Assembly (NCBI GenBank): GCA_948470475.1
Contig: OX419335.1
Coordinates: forward strand, 21,374,499-21,438,498
Source: Galaxea fascicularis
Taxonomy: Eukaryota > Cnidaria > Anthozoa > Scleractinia > Euphylliidae
Length of the DNA: 64,000 bases
Direction: 5' to 3'
The notes under the pieces were generated by a model, which saw only the letters and a list, made by a program, of their open reading frames with translations, did not search any database and was not told the origin of the DNA. Made by a program: the position numbers and the translations under genes. How positions within the stretch are numbered: the stretch's first letter is position 1; each line of letters starts with the position of its first letter. Of this stretch, positions 25,101-35,800 are shown one piece after another.

Positions 25101-25900
25101 GCCGACGTAGAATTCCGGGAATCTGCCAAAAAATGTATCATTACATTCTGTTCCCACCGGGTACAGCTGTAAGTTACAAAACGTTTCTAGCCACTGATAA
25201 TATTAATACTGTAGCTTTTATGTTTAATACACGGGTTTTTATCTGCCAGTTAAGAGGATTAGAGCAGAAGTTACTGGGATTACATTTAACATGTACTTTT
25301 TGTTGACTGTTAAGCACACAATAATCATCAGCCAAACGCCAGGCAAGTTTGTATATTGCACATCAGTTAGCTGTCTTGAGAAAAACAAAGCCCTCGTCTT
25401 CTTTAATTAATGCAATCGCGATAAATAATGCCTTCAATAAGCCGCAAGAACATTGCAAATAAGTACACGATTTCTGTCTTATAACATCCAGTCCAGTACT
25501 TTTGAATATGACGCACACTTCACAGAAAGAACATCCACTGAGGGAAACGAGACCGCAATGCCGAAAGCGAAACTCAAATTGTATTTGAGTTCATCTAGAG
25601 CTTACCTTGTCGCCTGCATCAGGATTTTTATCGGGGTGATATTTCAAGGCGAGTTTACGATAGGACTTCTTTATTTCACTGGCTGTAGCAGTTGGTGGAA
25701 CGCCGAGGAGATCTACAAAACGAACAAGGAATTACCAATGAAACGATCGACGACCACATGTGGTTGTCATGCATTTCTCTACCCGGCGAACGAACAATCG
25801 AGTCAAAAGAGTGGCTGAATTTCAATGCAATTCACCAACTATTTCACCCACTGAAATCCACTTGAAAATACGTACCGTAAAATGTTGTTTCTTTGACCAT
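13642..25900 (-). CDS. DNAJA1: DnaJ homolog subfamily A member 1 (type I Hsp40)
   Basis: Ten coding exons join in frame: 25900-25876, 25712-25606, 23351-23136, 20950-20855, 20436-20304, 18767-18547, 17361-17256, 15697-15615, 14613-14452, 13710-13642. They total 1218 nt, or 405 residues (human DNAJA1 has 397). The J domain is residues 1-70 with HPD at 34-36, followed by a G/F linker. The zinc-binding region has four CxxC pairs (138/141, 154/157, 181/184, 197/200). Then come the two client-binding beta domains (KILEVHI...[29 protein letters not shown]) and an acidic tail ending [10 protein letters not shown]. Cys402-Gln-Ser-Gln is a CaaX-like farnesylation box, as in DNAJA family members. It stimulates Hsp70 ATPase and delivers clients in the cytosol. 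All introns are GT-AG except the one after the exon at 17361-17256, which uses a GC donor. No clear heat-shock element was found upstream. Confidence 0.96.
14260..14267. repeat. TACATGTA octamer (first of 14)
   Basis: This is the first of 14 exact TACATGTA palindromes. The others start at 15400, 18455, 19841, 20018, 20703, 21209, 21505, 21516, 22049, 22548, 33981, 35157 and 35470. None falls in a coding exon. They are read as candidate excision footprints of TA-targeting transposons; the case is made in the findings. Confidence 0.7.
15762..16607. mobile_element. Non-autonomous DNA transposon with TTAA ends
   Basis: An 846-bp insertion in a DNAJA1 intron. TTAA at 15762-15765 and 16604-16607 flanks inverted ends that begin AGACCCATGACGG and continue through CCAATATGCTTTGCGCGC, with one mismatch over about 32 bp. 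Flanking TTAA is the target-site rule of piggyBac transposons (known for the family). No transposase is encoded, and the 117-codon frame inside (16213-16566) matches nothing I recognise. The piggyBac assignment is likely but rests on TTAA alone. Confidence 0.75.
16771..17155 (+). mobile_element. tRNA-derived SINE
   Basis: The head carries a pol III A box (TAGCTCAGTTGATAGAGCA, about 16789-16807) and a degenerate B box (GGGATCAAACC) at about 16830-16840. A body follows that contains the block AATCTGTGGGGCGTTAAAGA, which I recognise from repetitive cnidarian sequences. It lies in the same DNAJA1 intron as the TTAA element, opposite to the gene's direction. The 3' boundary is approximate. Confidence 0.7.
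17959..18049. repeat. 15-bp perfect inverted repeat in a repeat-like block
   Basis: CAGAGTCATAAGTGG at 17959-17973 is the exact reverse complement of 18035-18049. Related AGTCATAAG words occur at about 17919 and 18153. The whole 17870-18200 stretch looks like a decayed MITE, but its ends cannot be placed. Confidence 0.45.
18950..19216. repeat. (GAT)n microsatellite, ~267 bp
   Basis: About 85 GAT triplets are interrupted nine times by an AAT triplet, with 3 to 16 pure units between interruptions. It lies in a DNAJA1 intron. The poly-Asp, poly-Ser and poly-Met reading frames crossing it are artefacts of the repeat. Confidence 0.95.
19657..20110 (-). pseudogene. LINE reverse-transcriptase fragment, dead
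   Basis: On the minus strand, one frame reads through the C-terminal part of a non-LTR retrotransposon polyprotein. A block like [19 protein letters not shown] is followed by [20 protein letters not shown] and then by [19 protein letters not shown]. There is an in-frame TGA after the LSLEHL block, near 19960. Two in-frame Met-Tyr insertions (around 20018-20025 and 19841-19848) each coincide with a TACATGTA octamer. The endonuclease and most of the reverse transcriptase are missing. It lies in a DNAJA1 intron, in the gene's orientation. Confidence 0.75.
20951..23135. other. DNAJA1 intron rich in TACATGTA
   Basis: This 2.2-kb intron contains six of the window's 14 TACATGTA octamers (21209, 21505, 21516, 22049, 22548, plus 20703 in the next intron within 250 bp of it). 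It has a CTGATTGG motif at 21152 and no recognisable gene. The GACTCGCATGGCTTGC-like words at 22340-22440 form a short irregular tandem array. Confidence 0.5.
23352..25605. other. DNAJA1 intron, no internal gene seen
   Basis: A 2.25-kb intron between the second and third coding exons. AT-rich, with a CTGATTGG motif at 23477-23484. No exon-like frame or repeat family was recognised. Confidence 0.45.
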
Positions 25901-26396
25901 AACTAAGACAAGGGTTACTTTAAAACCAAACGAGATCCAAGGAATTGATTTGCATTTGCTCGACGGCAAAATCTACCGTAACGTTTCTTACGTTTTCCGC
26001 TGACGCATGGGAAGGTGCACTTTACGCATGTCGCAATACTAGCTTCCAGGACCTCTCATCCACGAGTGTTGACTGCATGGACTGCATCTGGGAGAATCAC
26101 TTGAAACAATTATCGTCATCATCATCATCATCTTCATTTTTGGGCTGATGTGGACCTACAAAGCTATCTAAAAATGTAATGGTGACAAAGGCATTTGATT
26201 TCTTTGCAAGGTGCATATGAATGCCCCAAATTGCAATGTGGCTTTGAAAGTAGCAAACATTAGAAAACCTATGTAATTTTGTTTTAAAGGGGGTAGTTTA
26301 TAAAGTAACTGTGGTGCTGCTTCGGTGGGGAAATAGTACACAAAAATCTGGTTTTATCAATGGAGTTTATAATGTAAATCGGCCACCGTACAGGGA
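25901..26396. promoter_or_regulatory. 5' flank of DNAJA1
   Basis: The region immediately upstream of the DNAJA1 start codon (minus strand) must contain its promoter and 5' UTR. It includes a short TCA microsatellite at about 26115-26132. I see no TATA box and no clear array of alternating GAA/TTC heat-shock units, so regulation cannot be read directly. Confidence 0.3.
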
Positions 26397-27335
26397 TTTT
26401 AAAAGCTGACGTTTCGGGCGTTAGCCCTTCGTCAGAGCGAATCGAGGAATTATGGGCACGCTATCGGTGGTAACATGGCAACGTGAAAAATAGGAATACA
26501 TTAGTTAAATGAACAGCGTTCGTTAATACCGTGGGGATTAAGGGTGCTGATTAGGAAGATGAATTTTTTTTCCAGATTTTTGCGGCTTTCCGTCGTACGT
26601 TGATGTAGGGAAAGGCCGCGGATAGCCATGTGTTGGTTTGGAGTTGTTAGGGAGATTAAAATGACGAGCGACTGGCTTAGATGAATCCTTGTCATTCATC
26701 TCAACATCGCGAACGCGCTCGCAGAATCGGTCGCCTTGTCGTCTTATTAATATTATTATTATTAGTGTTAAGAATGAAAGGACAAGTTTTACATCGTGAG
26801 AGCCGCGCATTTGAAAGTGCCGGGTTGCTCGTTAGTTTTGAGTGCGCTTGTGACTAAAAAGTTGCCTGCGTTTTTGTCGCGTTTGAATGAAGTAATTTAA
26901 CGTTAATCTTATTAAGCTTATACTTTTGACTGAGTGATTATGCACGAGAATGGAAAGTGAGGATGAATGGAATTTTGTCATTCTTATTCTTTTGTGACGT
27001 TTGTAGTGCTGACTGTCGATCAAATTGTTGGGTGCGATGATAGCCCGCTTTGACCGCAGAGGCAGGATAGCCACGTTTTTTGAAGAACTGGCACGTCTCC
27101 TCTGATTTGCTGAGTCATCACTACATAGCCGTCGAAGTCGAAGAAATTGAGAATAAGAAATGTAGTTCTTGACATGTAATAGATGTGACGATGAATACAA
27201 CAAATAACTGTGAGAATCACTGTAGGTTTGTAGTGCACACTGGTGCATAAACTGGTGATTCAAAAATTGGTGTTCAATATATCCTACAAAAAGACTGTCA
27301 TAGCTGGGTTCCATTCTTGTGCCCGTCGCTACACT
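26397..27335 (-). mobile_element. Decayed Penelope-like retroelement
   Basis: On the minus strand, fragments in shifting frames match a Penelope-like element. Reverse transcriptase remnants (METxSY-like EPSYDSLFVGYIEHQ at 27314 downward, then YSQFLRLRRLCSDDS) are followed by the GIY-YIG endonuclease C-terminal part (GDRFCERVRDVEMNDKD, then LNPHGINER ending near 26501). A large internal deletion and at least two frameshifts make it non-functional, and nothing upstream of 27335 continues it. A hammerhead-ribozyme-like motif lies directly downstream at 26404-26438, which is where such elements carry their terminal repeats. Confidence 0.75.
26404..26438 (-). ncRNA. Hammerhead-ribozyme-like motif of Penelope element
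   Basis: On the minus strand the order is GCT, CTGACGA, A-GGGC-TAAC-GCCC, GAAAC, GTC, AGC. This gives stem I (GCT/AGC), the CUGANGA core, stem II (GGGC/GCCC with a TAAC loop), the GAAA core and a GTC cleavage triplet, with an almost absent stem III. Penelope-like elements are known to carry hammerheads with minimal stem III, some acting as dimers. Ribozyme activity of this copy is an inference. Confidence 0.5.
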
Positions 27336-27542
27336 ATTAATTTGTTTGTAATAGTTGCCGGCGAATGAAAAACAGTTGAATTGTTACCGTGCAAGATATG
27401 CGATCAAAAAATTGCGATCACAACTGCGACGATCATTCTTCGTTTGATTTCATATCCACAGCTCACATATGACTTCTTTCATATGCATCATTCACTTCAC
27501 GGGAACATATGAACCCAAGATGGACCGGCTGCCAACGTCAGT

Positions 27543-27613
27543 GGTTTCATAGCTCAGTTGGTAGAGCATTGCACCGGAATCGCGAGGTCACAGGTTCAAG
27601 CCCCGTTGAAGTC
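27543..27613 (+). repeat. tRNA-like SINE head
   Basis: This 71-nt stretch folds as a cloverleaf. The acceptor stem is 7 bp (GGTTTCA with TGAAGTC, including G-T pairs), the D arm is GCTC/GAGC, the T arm has one mismatch, and the B box is GGTTCAAGCC. The anticodon stem has a mismatch and the loop has C instead of T at position 33. I therefore read it as a tRNA-derived repeat rather than a working tRNA gene. Confidence 0.6.
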
Positions 27614-28517
27614 CTGGATTTTTTTCAGGCTTATTTACGCAATTCGATCACATTTGACTTCTTTTCGAGTCGACGCCCGCTTGAAGACGTCGCATGAAAC
27701 GACATAACATCCGGTAGCGCATGCGTATAGACTGTTTCCAGCCGGCGTCGCCAACCAAGTCGTCAATCGTAAACTCCCTATTCACTGGTCAACGGATGTA
27801 TAAAATGTCTCAAAGGAATTCATGGATCGAGATCGAGTTAGTGAGCGAGAGAGCGAGGAAAGGACTGAAATCAGCCTCCTGAGCGATGGTAGAGACAGAT
27901 GAAATAAGAACAACACAGACTTAAAACATACTGTTTATTCTCAGCAACCCTCCCCCACAACCCCCTCCCCGTCCTCTCTCGCCCCCTTATTATAAATGTT
28001 CGGCGAGACAACAGTGAACCGGCTACAAAGCTTTAGAAGCTCACTAAAAAACTCACTTAATATAAATAAAGACAAGGCCAATTCGTTTGCTCTTTCTTCG
28101 CTTTTGCGTCCCGCCTACACTTCGGCAACAACGTCGCAGATAGCCGACTTTATTTCTGGTTCAGGAGAGCGAACTATAATCTGTCCTCGAAAGCTAACGA
28201 CATAAAAGAGAACAATATTGTGTAATTTGAGCGGTTGTGATTTAGCTTAGTGCTTTTACCTGTATAAAGTGCCATTGGACATCACTGGAAATGGCGCTAT
28301 ATAAATACGGCAACCGTAATAGCAATTTTGAATTTCATTGAGCCATTGGGTTTCCTTTAACTTTTTAACTCCTAAGATGTGGTTAGCAATTCACCCTTCA
28401 AGCTGCCATACATTCCCTTATAAATTATTTAAGAGAATTTGGTGTTATGTCAAGATAATATCCTCAAACTGATCAATTTGTCTTTTTTCATTGACTGTTT
28501 GCTTTATAATGCATTGC
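27614..28517. other. Intergenic DNA, repeat-like, no gene seen
   Basis: A short hairpin (CCTG...CAGG around a T-run) directly follows the tRNA-like head. The sequence at 28240-28310, with GGCGCTATATAAATAC, resembles the 3' tail of a dispersed retroelement. No coding region. Confidence 0.4.
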
Positions 28518-28671
28518 TTAGGCCATATTCGTATTCTCGGTATTGAACTGGATCTAGCGTGAAGTAGAGGCTCTTGCGGGGGAATCTTTTCATATGTAAA
28601 TGTATTCCCCCGCAAGAGCCTCCACTGCATGCTAGATCCAGTTCAATACCGAGAATACGAATATGGCCTAA
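28518..28671. repeat. 154-bp near-perfect hairpin
   Basis: The left arm 28518 to about 28590 and the right arm about 28599 to 28671 pair over roughly 72 bp with about three mismatches. The loop is short (under about 20 nt) and contains CATATG. The outer ends are TTAGGCC/GGCCTAA. Either strand would give a long stable RNA hairpin. It is probably a foldback transposon; a small-RNA precursor is possible. Confidence 0.9.
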
Positions 28672-29848
28672 TGTAGGAATAAGTTGCATGTTAATTACTC
28701 CTGGGAGTTTGAGGGTCAACTCAAATGACTAACATGTACACCATTCTAACTGTCAATAAGTGACAGACACTGGACAAACCAAAACACTATTTACTCAATT
28801 ATACATGCACTCCCATTGCTCATGATCAAGGAGACTTCATTCTATCCACTTCAAGTTGAGTTCGGTAGGTGTCTTGGAGTTTCCTGGATTCCAACTTTCT
28901 AAAAGTTAAAGTGACCAAGCCCCTTAAAAAGAATGAAAGGGTTATCTCCCGGACGGCGTACGCCAGCGCCTTGAGTATGTTGGAAACCCAAAGACATGCG
29001 GTTAAAATACGATCAAATCCCATAGATTGGCGAAGGGACAGGCTCCTAACACGGAGATGGACGTGACTTCTGAACAGGTTAGCAAACATCACAAGCTAAC
29101 ATTTTTGCAGATTGGGTGTTCCGAGCTTTAAATTCCGTACAGTGAAGCCCTGAGCCAGGTTGCTGTCTACGACGACGTATAGGGATAATGAGTAGTCTTT
29201 CGATGATTCAACGTTTGATGCAGTGCTCCGTTCGGCGCCTGTTTGGCGACGAGTCAAATGCTCTCAAGTCTCAGCCATTGCCGATACCAACTGCGCGCAG
29301 ATTTTGAGTTTCTACTCCGAGAGATTTAAACCTTTGTCTGCGTCACTGAAACACAAAGATAAAAAACCCAACTTAACTTTATGGTAGGGCCATTAGTAAG
29401 ACCCATCGAGAGGATGATTCGTCAAGTTGTTGATTGAGTACCACTGTTTAGCACACCGAGAAAGGTTGTCCCGATGCTTGAGTTTGCGAATAAAATTCTC
29501 CAGTTCAACGCAAACTTTTCCTTCATACCCTGGGAAATTGCAAGCTTAGGAAAGTACGTGCAGTGATTTTCAATTGAATGCCGAGATTACTTAGCGCTTG
29601 CTTTGGTTTTGATCCATGACTGTCAAGTAAAATTTGCGCACCGCTATCTTAGCCATTGAGAAGCAAAACCAAAACAATAGTGATCCGCTAGCAAGCATTT
29701 TCCCTCGCTTGACGCCGGGTACATACATTTGCTCCGAGTTCCGATTTTACATTTTGCTGTTGTAATTGGCAAGACTAATTACAGAGCTTTAGTTTGATCT
29801 TACGAAACTAACTTACATGCAAAAAACCGCTAAAATGTAGTGTACAAC
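28672..29848. other. Downstream flank of the HMG20 gene
   Basis: This presumably includes the HMG20 3' UTR (minus strand). No clear polyadenylation signal was identified. No other exon-like frame is convincing. Confidence 0.35.
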
Positions 29849-32800
29849 TTACTGTGGAAAGCCAAGACGTGACACTATTTCCCGCACATTGGTAATGAGG
29901 CCCTCGTTTTCCTGAGGCGAGTCCAATATAACAGAATACAGCCTGGTCATGTAAGAGTCAATGGTGTCTAACGTGGGCACTTCGTTCGTGCCAGGAAGAA
30001 CCAAGTTCGCAAAAGCTTGAACAAGAGCAGCCCTAAGATTGCTTAAGTGATTGAATAACACCATGTTAGAGTTCCTTTGTTGATTTGTCTCCATTTCAAT
30101 TTTCCCTATCGCTTGTTTTAAGTTTTCAACATGTTTGGAGCTAACTGCGTTTTGCTCCTCGAATTCAGTTGCCGCTTTGCGAAGTTGTCTTAATTCTTCT
30201 TCTCGCACTGAAAGGTAAAAGAAATCAGTTGTTTTTCGTCCTCATCTTACTCTTGACACAACACATCTTTAAGGCTTGAAGTCTGCCTTCAGCAACAAAG
30301 AGAGCCAGAGACGTGGACGAGAGAGAACATCCTTAATACATATTTTTATATCTTACAAAATACTAAATAAAATAACAATAAATAAATGGCCTTCATTTGC
30401 TCTCCACAGTATATTTAGCACGAAGGCTACTGGGGCCGAGCAATACATGCAACAAACAATTCAAATAAATAAACATAATATGCGGATTAGAATCCCAACT
30501 AGCCGTAGGCAAACCAGTTGGCTATTTACAAGGATGGCCGAGGAGGTAAACCCTTCCCAGGGACTATCCAGATCAACACCAGCTTGTTGCCAGAGCCGGG
30601 TTCGAGCCCGGATGGCCGCATTGAAATCCGGCACCCTAAACCACTCCATCCTGCCTTTTCTTTTCTGCTTCCTCTGTCTCTTTGTTTTGGTTATCTGTAA
30701 GTTTCCTTCTTGGTGTCTCTTCGACGGGCAAATTTAAGATATTGAATACAAGTAGTATACGCAATCCTGACTTTAATCTTAGTAAATGAAGTTATAGCTC
30801 GTTACATCTTATTTGACTACTGTCGTACCAAAGCTCGGAGGTTCCTCTTGAACGACTCTGCTAATCAACTGCTTCATGATCGTATCAAAACAACAATGTG
30901 AAAAGTAAACTCTATCCTACTACCTAATGCTGAAAGCCATTATAACTGAACAAGTTTCACTCTCGGAAGACATCACTTACTTTCATTGTGTTTTAGAAAC
31001 TCCTCTGTGAAGACAGGGGCGTTAAATCCTGGTAAGTCATCATCTTCTTCGCTTTCGTTCACCTTTCCAGATACAGTCTGTTTATGCTTGCGGCCAAGAA
31101 TGTGCTCCCTCTTGTTATGGAGGTTGTTAAAGTACTGGTTACACGGCTTGCAGTAGAGATCGTCTTCTGCACACAGCTACAAAATATCATAAACTATCAA
31201 CTCTGGATTAATGGATAACGCAATTGTGCCGTTTTTGATTCACTGATGGGATTTTAGCCATTAGACCCCAACGACAAATAGAGGTCATTATATCGTATTC
31301 TGGTGTTTCTCTCAAAATGACGAACTATCCTTAAGTCTCTTTTGCTTTAATACAAGAATTACTAAAATCGCAATTGCACACGGCACCTCACCCTCGTCTC
31401 AAGTCTTGGGGTCTATTTGGCTATCGCAATTTTTTTATGTTCTTACATTTAGTCAATGTCATTCCAATAATATTATATTATTTATCCACAGTCAACATGT
31501 ATTTTTTTACCTTTGGTTCGTTTTTCTCCAGTTTCTACACAACCCGCCTCGATTAGCCTTTGCTACATGGCGCGGGTTGTATATGTTGTTATCGTTGTTC
31601 TTGTTGAAAAACAATAAATAAAATAAAACAGTTAAGTTACCTCAATCCCATTTGAAGTGTGTTCTAATCCACCGGAATTCTCTAAATCTACAAGAAAGAA
31701 CATCGCTCACCTTTTATTAAGTCTGTGGAGGGCCATTTTAAAACAAATGCCCCCCCCCCCCCCGCTTAATAATGACCGGTCCCTTAACTTTTAACTTTAA
31801 CCCTTAACTTTAACCCTTAACTTTAACCCTTAACTTAAGTTCGTATTTTTACGAGCCAGGGGCCCGTTGGATTGTGCAGTCCACAAAAATAGAGACCGTA
31901 ATTTACGTTTTTCCCCAGTTTTACCAGGAAACAGATACGATACGAAATACTAGTGGAGAATATTTGCATGAGAATGTACCATGAACAATCCAAGCCGATA
32001 GCCAAAATGTGTTGAGCTTCTTTTTAACTGTTTTAGTATTGGTCTTACAGACTTTGATTGTGTGCTACAGCCAATTGTCTCTTTGAAGCTGCAAGTGATC
32101 ATGATCATCGCAGTGGCTGATGAAAATACGGACAGTTGCTGTAGCAGACAAATGTTACGGACAGTCAGTTGTCTTCTTCATAGACAACTCTTTTCTGGCG
32201 TTCTAAGTTTCACCGTGTATCATTTAAGACAGAAACTGGAACCTACTTTTTCTCTTCCTCTCGGCTTGCTTCTTCAAAAAGTTTCTGTAAGCATCGGTTT
32301 TTTGGTAGGCTTCCAATTCCACCATATATCTTTCCTTGTCCTTTTCCGCTTCATCCAAGTATCTCTGGAAGAAGAAAAATGTTAAGCTTCAAAAGGAAAT
32401 TCGGTTGACGTGAAGGACTGGACACTAACAATAAGGTGGGGGGCGGACGGTGGTTATGTCTTGCAAAATGGACAGTAAGTACGCTTTGTCAATCTGGTTG
32501 TAGACCAGTTCACTTACACCACATGCGTAATGCACCAATTTAATCATAAGAGCGGTTTTCATTTGAGTGTACAAAGCACATGTAACTGGGACCTTGGGTA
32601 CTTTATATTACACACAATTAATTGCAATTTCCATGTCTTCATGTTTGACAGAATTGCTTGCGTTAAGGTGAGGATTAGGGCTAGGGGACACTTTGTGAAG
32701 TCTATCACATCACTGTGGGAGCGTTTCTGGATATATCTTGAAGAATGGCAATTGTGTTTGCTTTGGCTTTGCATTGCTTCGCTGTGTGATTGGCCAACAA

Positions 32801-35800
32801 AGCACGCGCCACTTTGTCAACGAATGAGAAGCAACACCCAAAACAAAACACTGTCTGTGTCTGCCGTGATTGGTCAGTGTAACACTCAACTCATTGCCAT
32901 TGCCATTACTACCACTAACCAATAATCACTACCATTAACATTATCCATGTTGTTGTTGTAGCAAAAACTAATGTATGCATTTATCAGTACTGGCCAAGCT
33001 ACACAGGTCATTCCAGAAATGGTATGCACCACTTTGACGGGCTGGAAAAATGTGCTAGTCCATTTATTCCATTCAAACTACAATCTTGGACAAAACTGGC
33101 CTCTCCACGTCCAAAAATCGTTCACGAAAACCTCTGGCTCAACAGTATTACTACAGTAATTAACTTCCCCCTTCCCTTCCCCCTATTCAATGTTGAATCT
33201 AGGAAGCTGCAATTCTTAGGGAAACGTTTAGGAGCCACAAACAACATTGAATTGGAGGGGGGGGGGGAACTCGGTTGTTATTGTTTTCACATAAAGAGGC
33301 TTTGGAGCTCAATTTTCTCAATTTGTCCAAGATTGTAGCACGTTCTACATCAGAGTGTGCTCTTAGAAAGAATGTCTAGAATATTGTACTGGCCATTCAC
33401 AACCTGACTGGTCTGGACAAACTGTTGGAAACCACCAAGACATTCACTTGCAGAATCTAGATCAATGAGTGGCATTAGCACCTTTGTGTGTTGCTCATTT
33501 TATAACTACATCGAAAGCTTAGGATACTGGTGCTCTATAAATATATTATTATTATCATTATTATTATTATTATTATTACTATTATTAAGCAATGAATTAA
33601 AAGGCTGAAGTTGAGAGAAACAATCATATCTTGGAGGGTGGTGGGGGGGGGGGGGGGGAGGGAAGCAGGAAGTGGTTGAATAACAAATTGTGCCTGTTTT
33701 GGATTTACATCCTAGTAAATTATTCATGTAGATCATCTGTCAAAGAGGTCAGTTTGTTTGAGAAACACCTATCTTGCAGAGTTTCTAGAAATTCCCATCT
33801 ATGAGCTATGTTAGAGGGAATTAATTTAAGAAAATGACTTAAAAATCTCATGTATGGGGATAGACTCGTCCACATTTGCGAGGGTGCCCTTTTGTGAAAG
33901 TAGTGTCTGCTATACAGAGGGAACTGTGATACAGCAAATAGCAAGATTACTGTGTCATAATGGAAGTGACTGCTTTCAGATACATGTATACAGACAGGGG
34001 TTTCAGAAGAAGACGGCAACCAATGAAACCCGCTGACTACGTTGTTTAGCTTTTCATGGCAAATGATTACAAAAATCTGGTGTATTTCAAAAATTATTGA
34101 AACCTGTGAGACAGACAATGGTTATTTTTTCAAATTTAGATGGAAACCAAGAATAAATTCAAAACAATATCCCACCTGTTTTTCTTCCACAGACAGCTTA
34201 CTCCACTGAGCACCAAGTAATTTTGTAACATCAGGGAAATTTAACTCAGGATGCTCTGCTCTGACTTTCTCTCTCTGCTCATTTAGGAACCTCACATAAC
34301 CAGTCAATGGGGCCTTTGGTGCATTGGTGTCCCGATATGTTTTACGCCTTTTCTTACCCTTCGGCCAACCACCTTTCTTTTTCTGTAAAGAAGGAAATTC
34401 AACAGTTTGATAATTAATTCATTGTACTCTTGCTCAGGGGGCCAGCTGTGAATTAAGCTGCATTGGGCTAACCACTTCAGAAATCAAGGCTATACAACGC
34501 TCAAAATTGCAACTCACTGGTTGCCAATGCGACCAGAAATTTAGTGCTGACAAATAGTATTTTGGAACTGGTGGCCAAAATTTTTCTTTCTGGTCGCCAG
34601 CTGACGAATGGATGGAAAAGTTAATTTTGAGCCCGGCTATACATTTAGTAACATGTGGGTAAAAGGATGATACGGTGTTCTTAGATGCAAACTTTCAAAC
34701 AAAAAGTCTTTCAAAATACATCTAACTCCTTATCCATTTCAAAGGAAACAACACTCCTATATGTAATGCCCAGTTTTCAATTTCTTGCTAAGCCTCTAGG
34801 TTTTCAGGGAGGTCCTGCATCTGGATCGAATTGGAAATTTGGAAATGTTGGTTTTTAAGGAGAGGGAAAAACTGGAGTACCTGGAGAAAAACCTCTCGGA
34901 GCAGAGTAGACAACCAACAACAAACTCAACCCACATATGACAAGCTCAGGAATCAAACCGAGGCCACATTGGTACATTAAGGCAAGAGGTCTCATCACTG
35001 TGCCAATCCTCTTCCCCCAAAATAATGCTTTTATAATTCACTACCTTAAAGTGCACCTATTACCCCAAAATATTTTTTTCACTTAAATTAAGCTTTGCAC
35101 CTGTTTGAAATACATTGAGCCTTTTGCATCTTTTTAAACCAAATCTTGACTATTTATACATGTAGGCTATAAAAGTTACGAGTCATCCATCCCACGACTG
35201 AGCTAGTAAGGGGCATGGGTCTATTCCTTACATGACATCACAAACTGCTTTGCATACATTTTTACAAAGACATACTGCAATTGTAACTCAGTTTGTGACG
35301 TCAAGTAAGGAATAGACCTATGCCTTTCTAGTTCAGTCATGGGACAGATTAGGGCTAGATTTCATAACTTTTACAGCCTACAAAAAAGTCATGAATATTT
35401 GGTAGAAAAAGGTGCAAAACAGTGCAATATGTTTGGAACAGGAGCAAAGATTTATTTAAGAAAAAAAGATACATGTATTTTGGGGTTAGGTGTACTTTTA
35501 AACAATTTATTTTACAAAAGGTAGGGTGCCTTACCACTGATTTCTCAACATCGCCATGAGAATTAGCAACAGACTGTGGGGTCTGAGTTTCCTGGCAAAC
35601 ACTTTCCTCCAAAGAACCTCCTTCACTCTCTCCACCACTTAGAATCTCAACTGAAATGAGACCACATCGTATCAAACAGTGTCAGACAAGACAACAGGAT
35701 CTGCACTGAATATTATCAAGAGTATAATGGCAATGAGTGTAAATAAAAGGAAGCTGATGTCTGTTATCATTATTATTATTATTATTAATATTATTATTAT

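Noticed and set aside
25901..26100. Heat-shock elements upstream of DNAJA1
   Set aside because: Only scattered TTC/GAA words occur; no three correctly spaced alternating units were seen.
27543..27613. Functional tRNA gene
   Set aside because: The cloverleaf is close, but the anticodon stem has a mismatch and position 33 is C, and the sequence resembles dispersed repeat heads.
31781..31835. Interstitial telomere repeat
   Set aside because: The unit is 13 bp (CCCTTAACTTTAA), not the CCCTAA hexamer.
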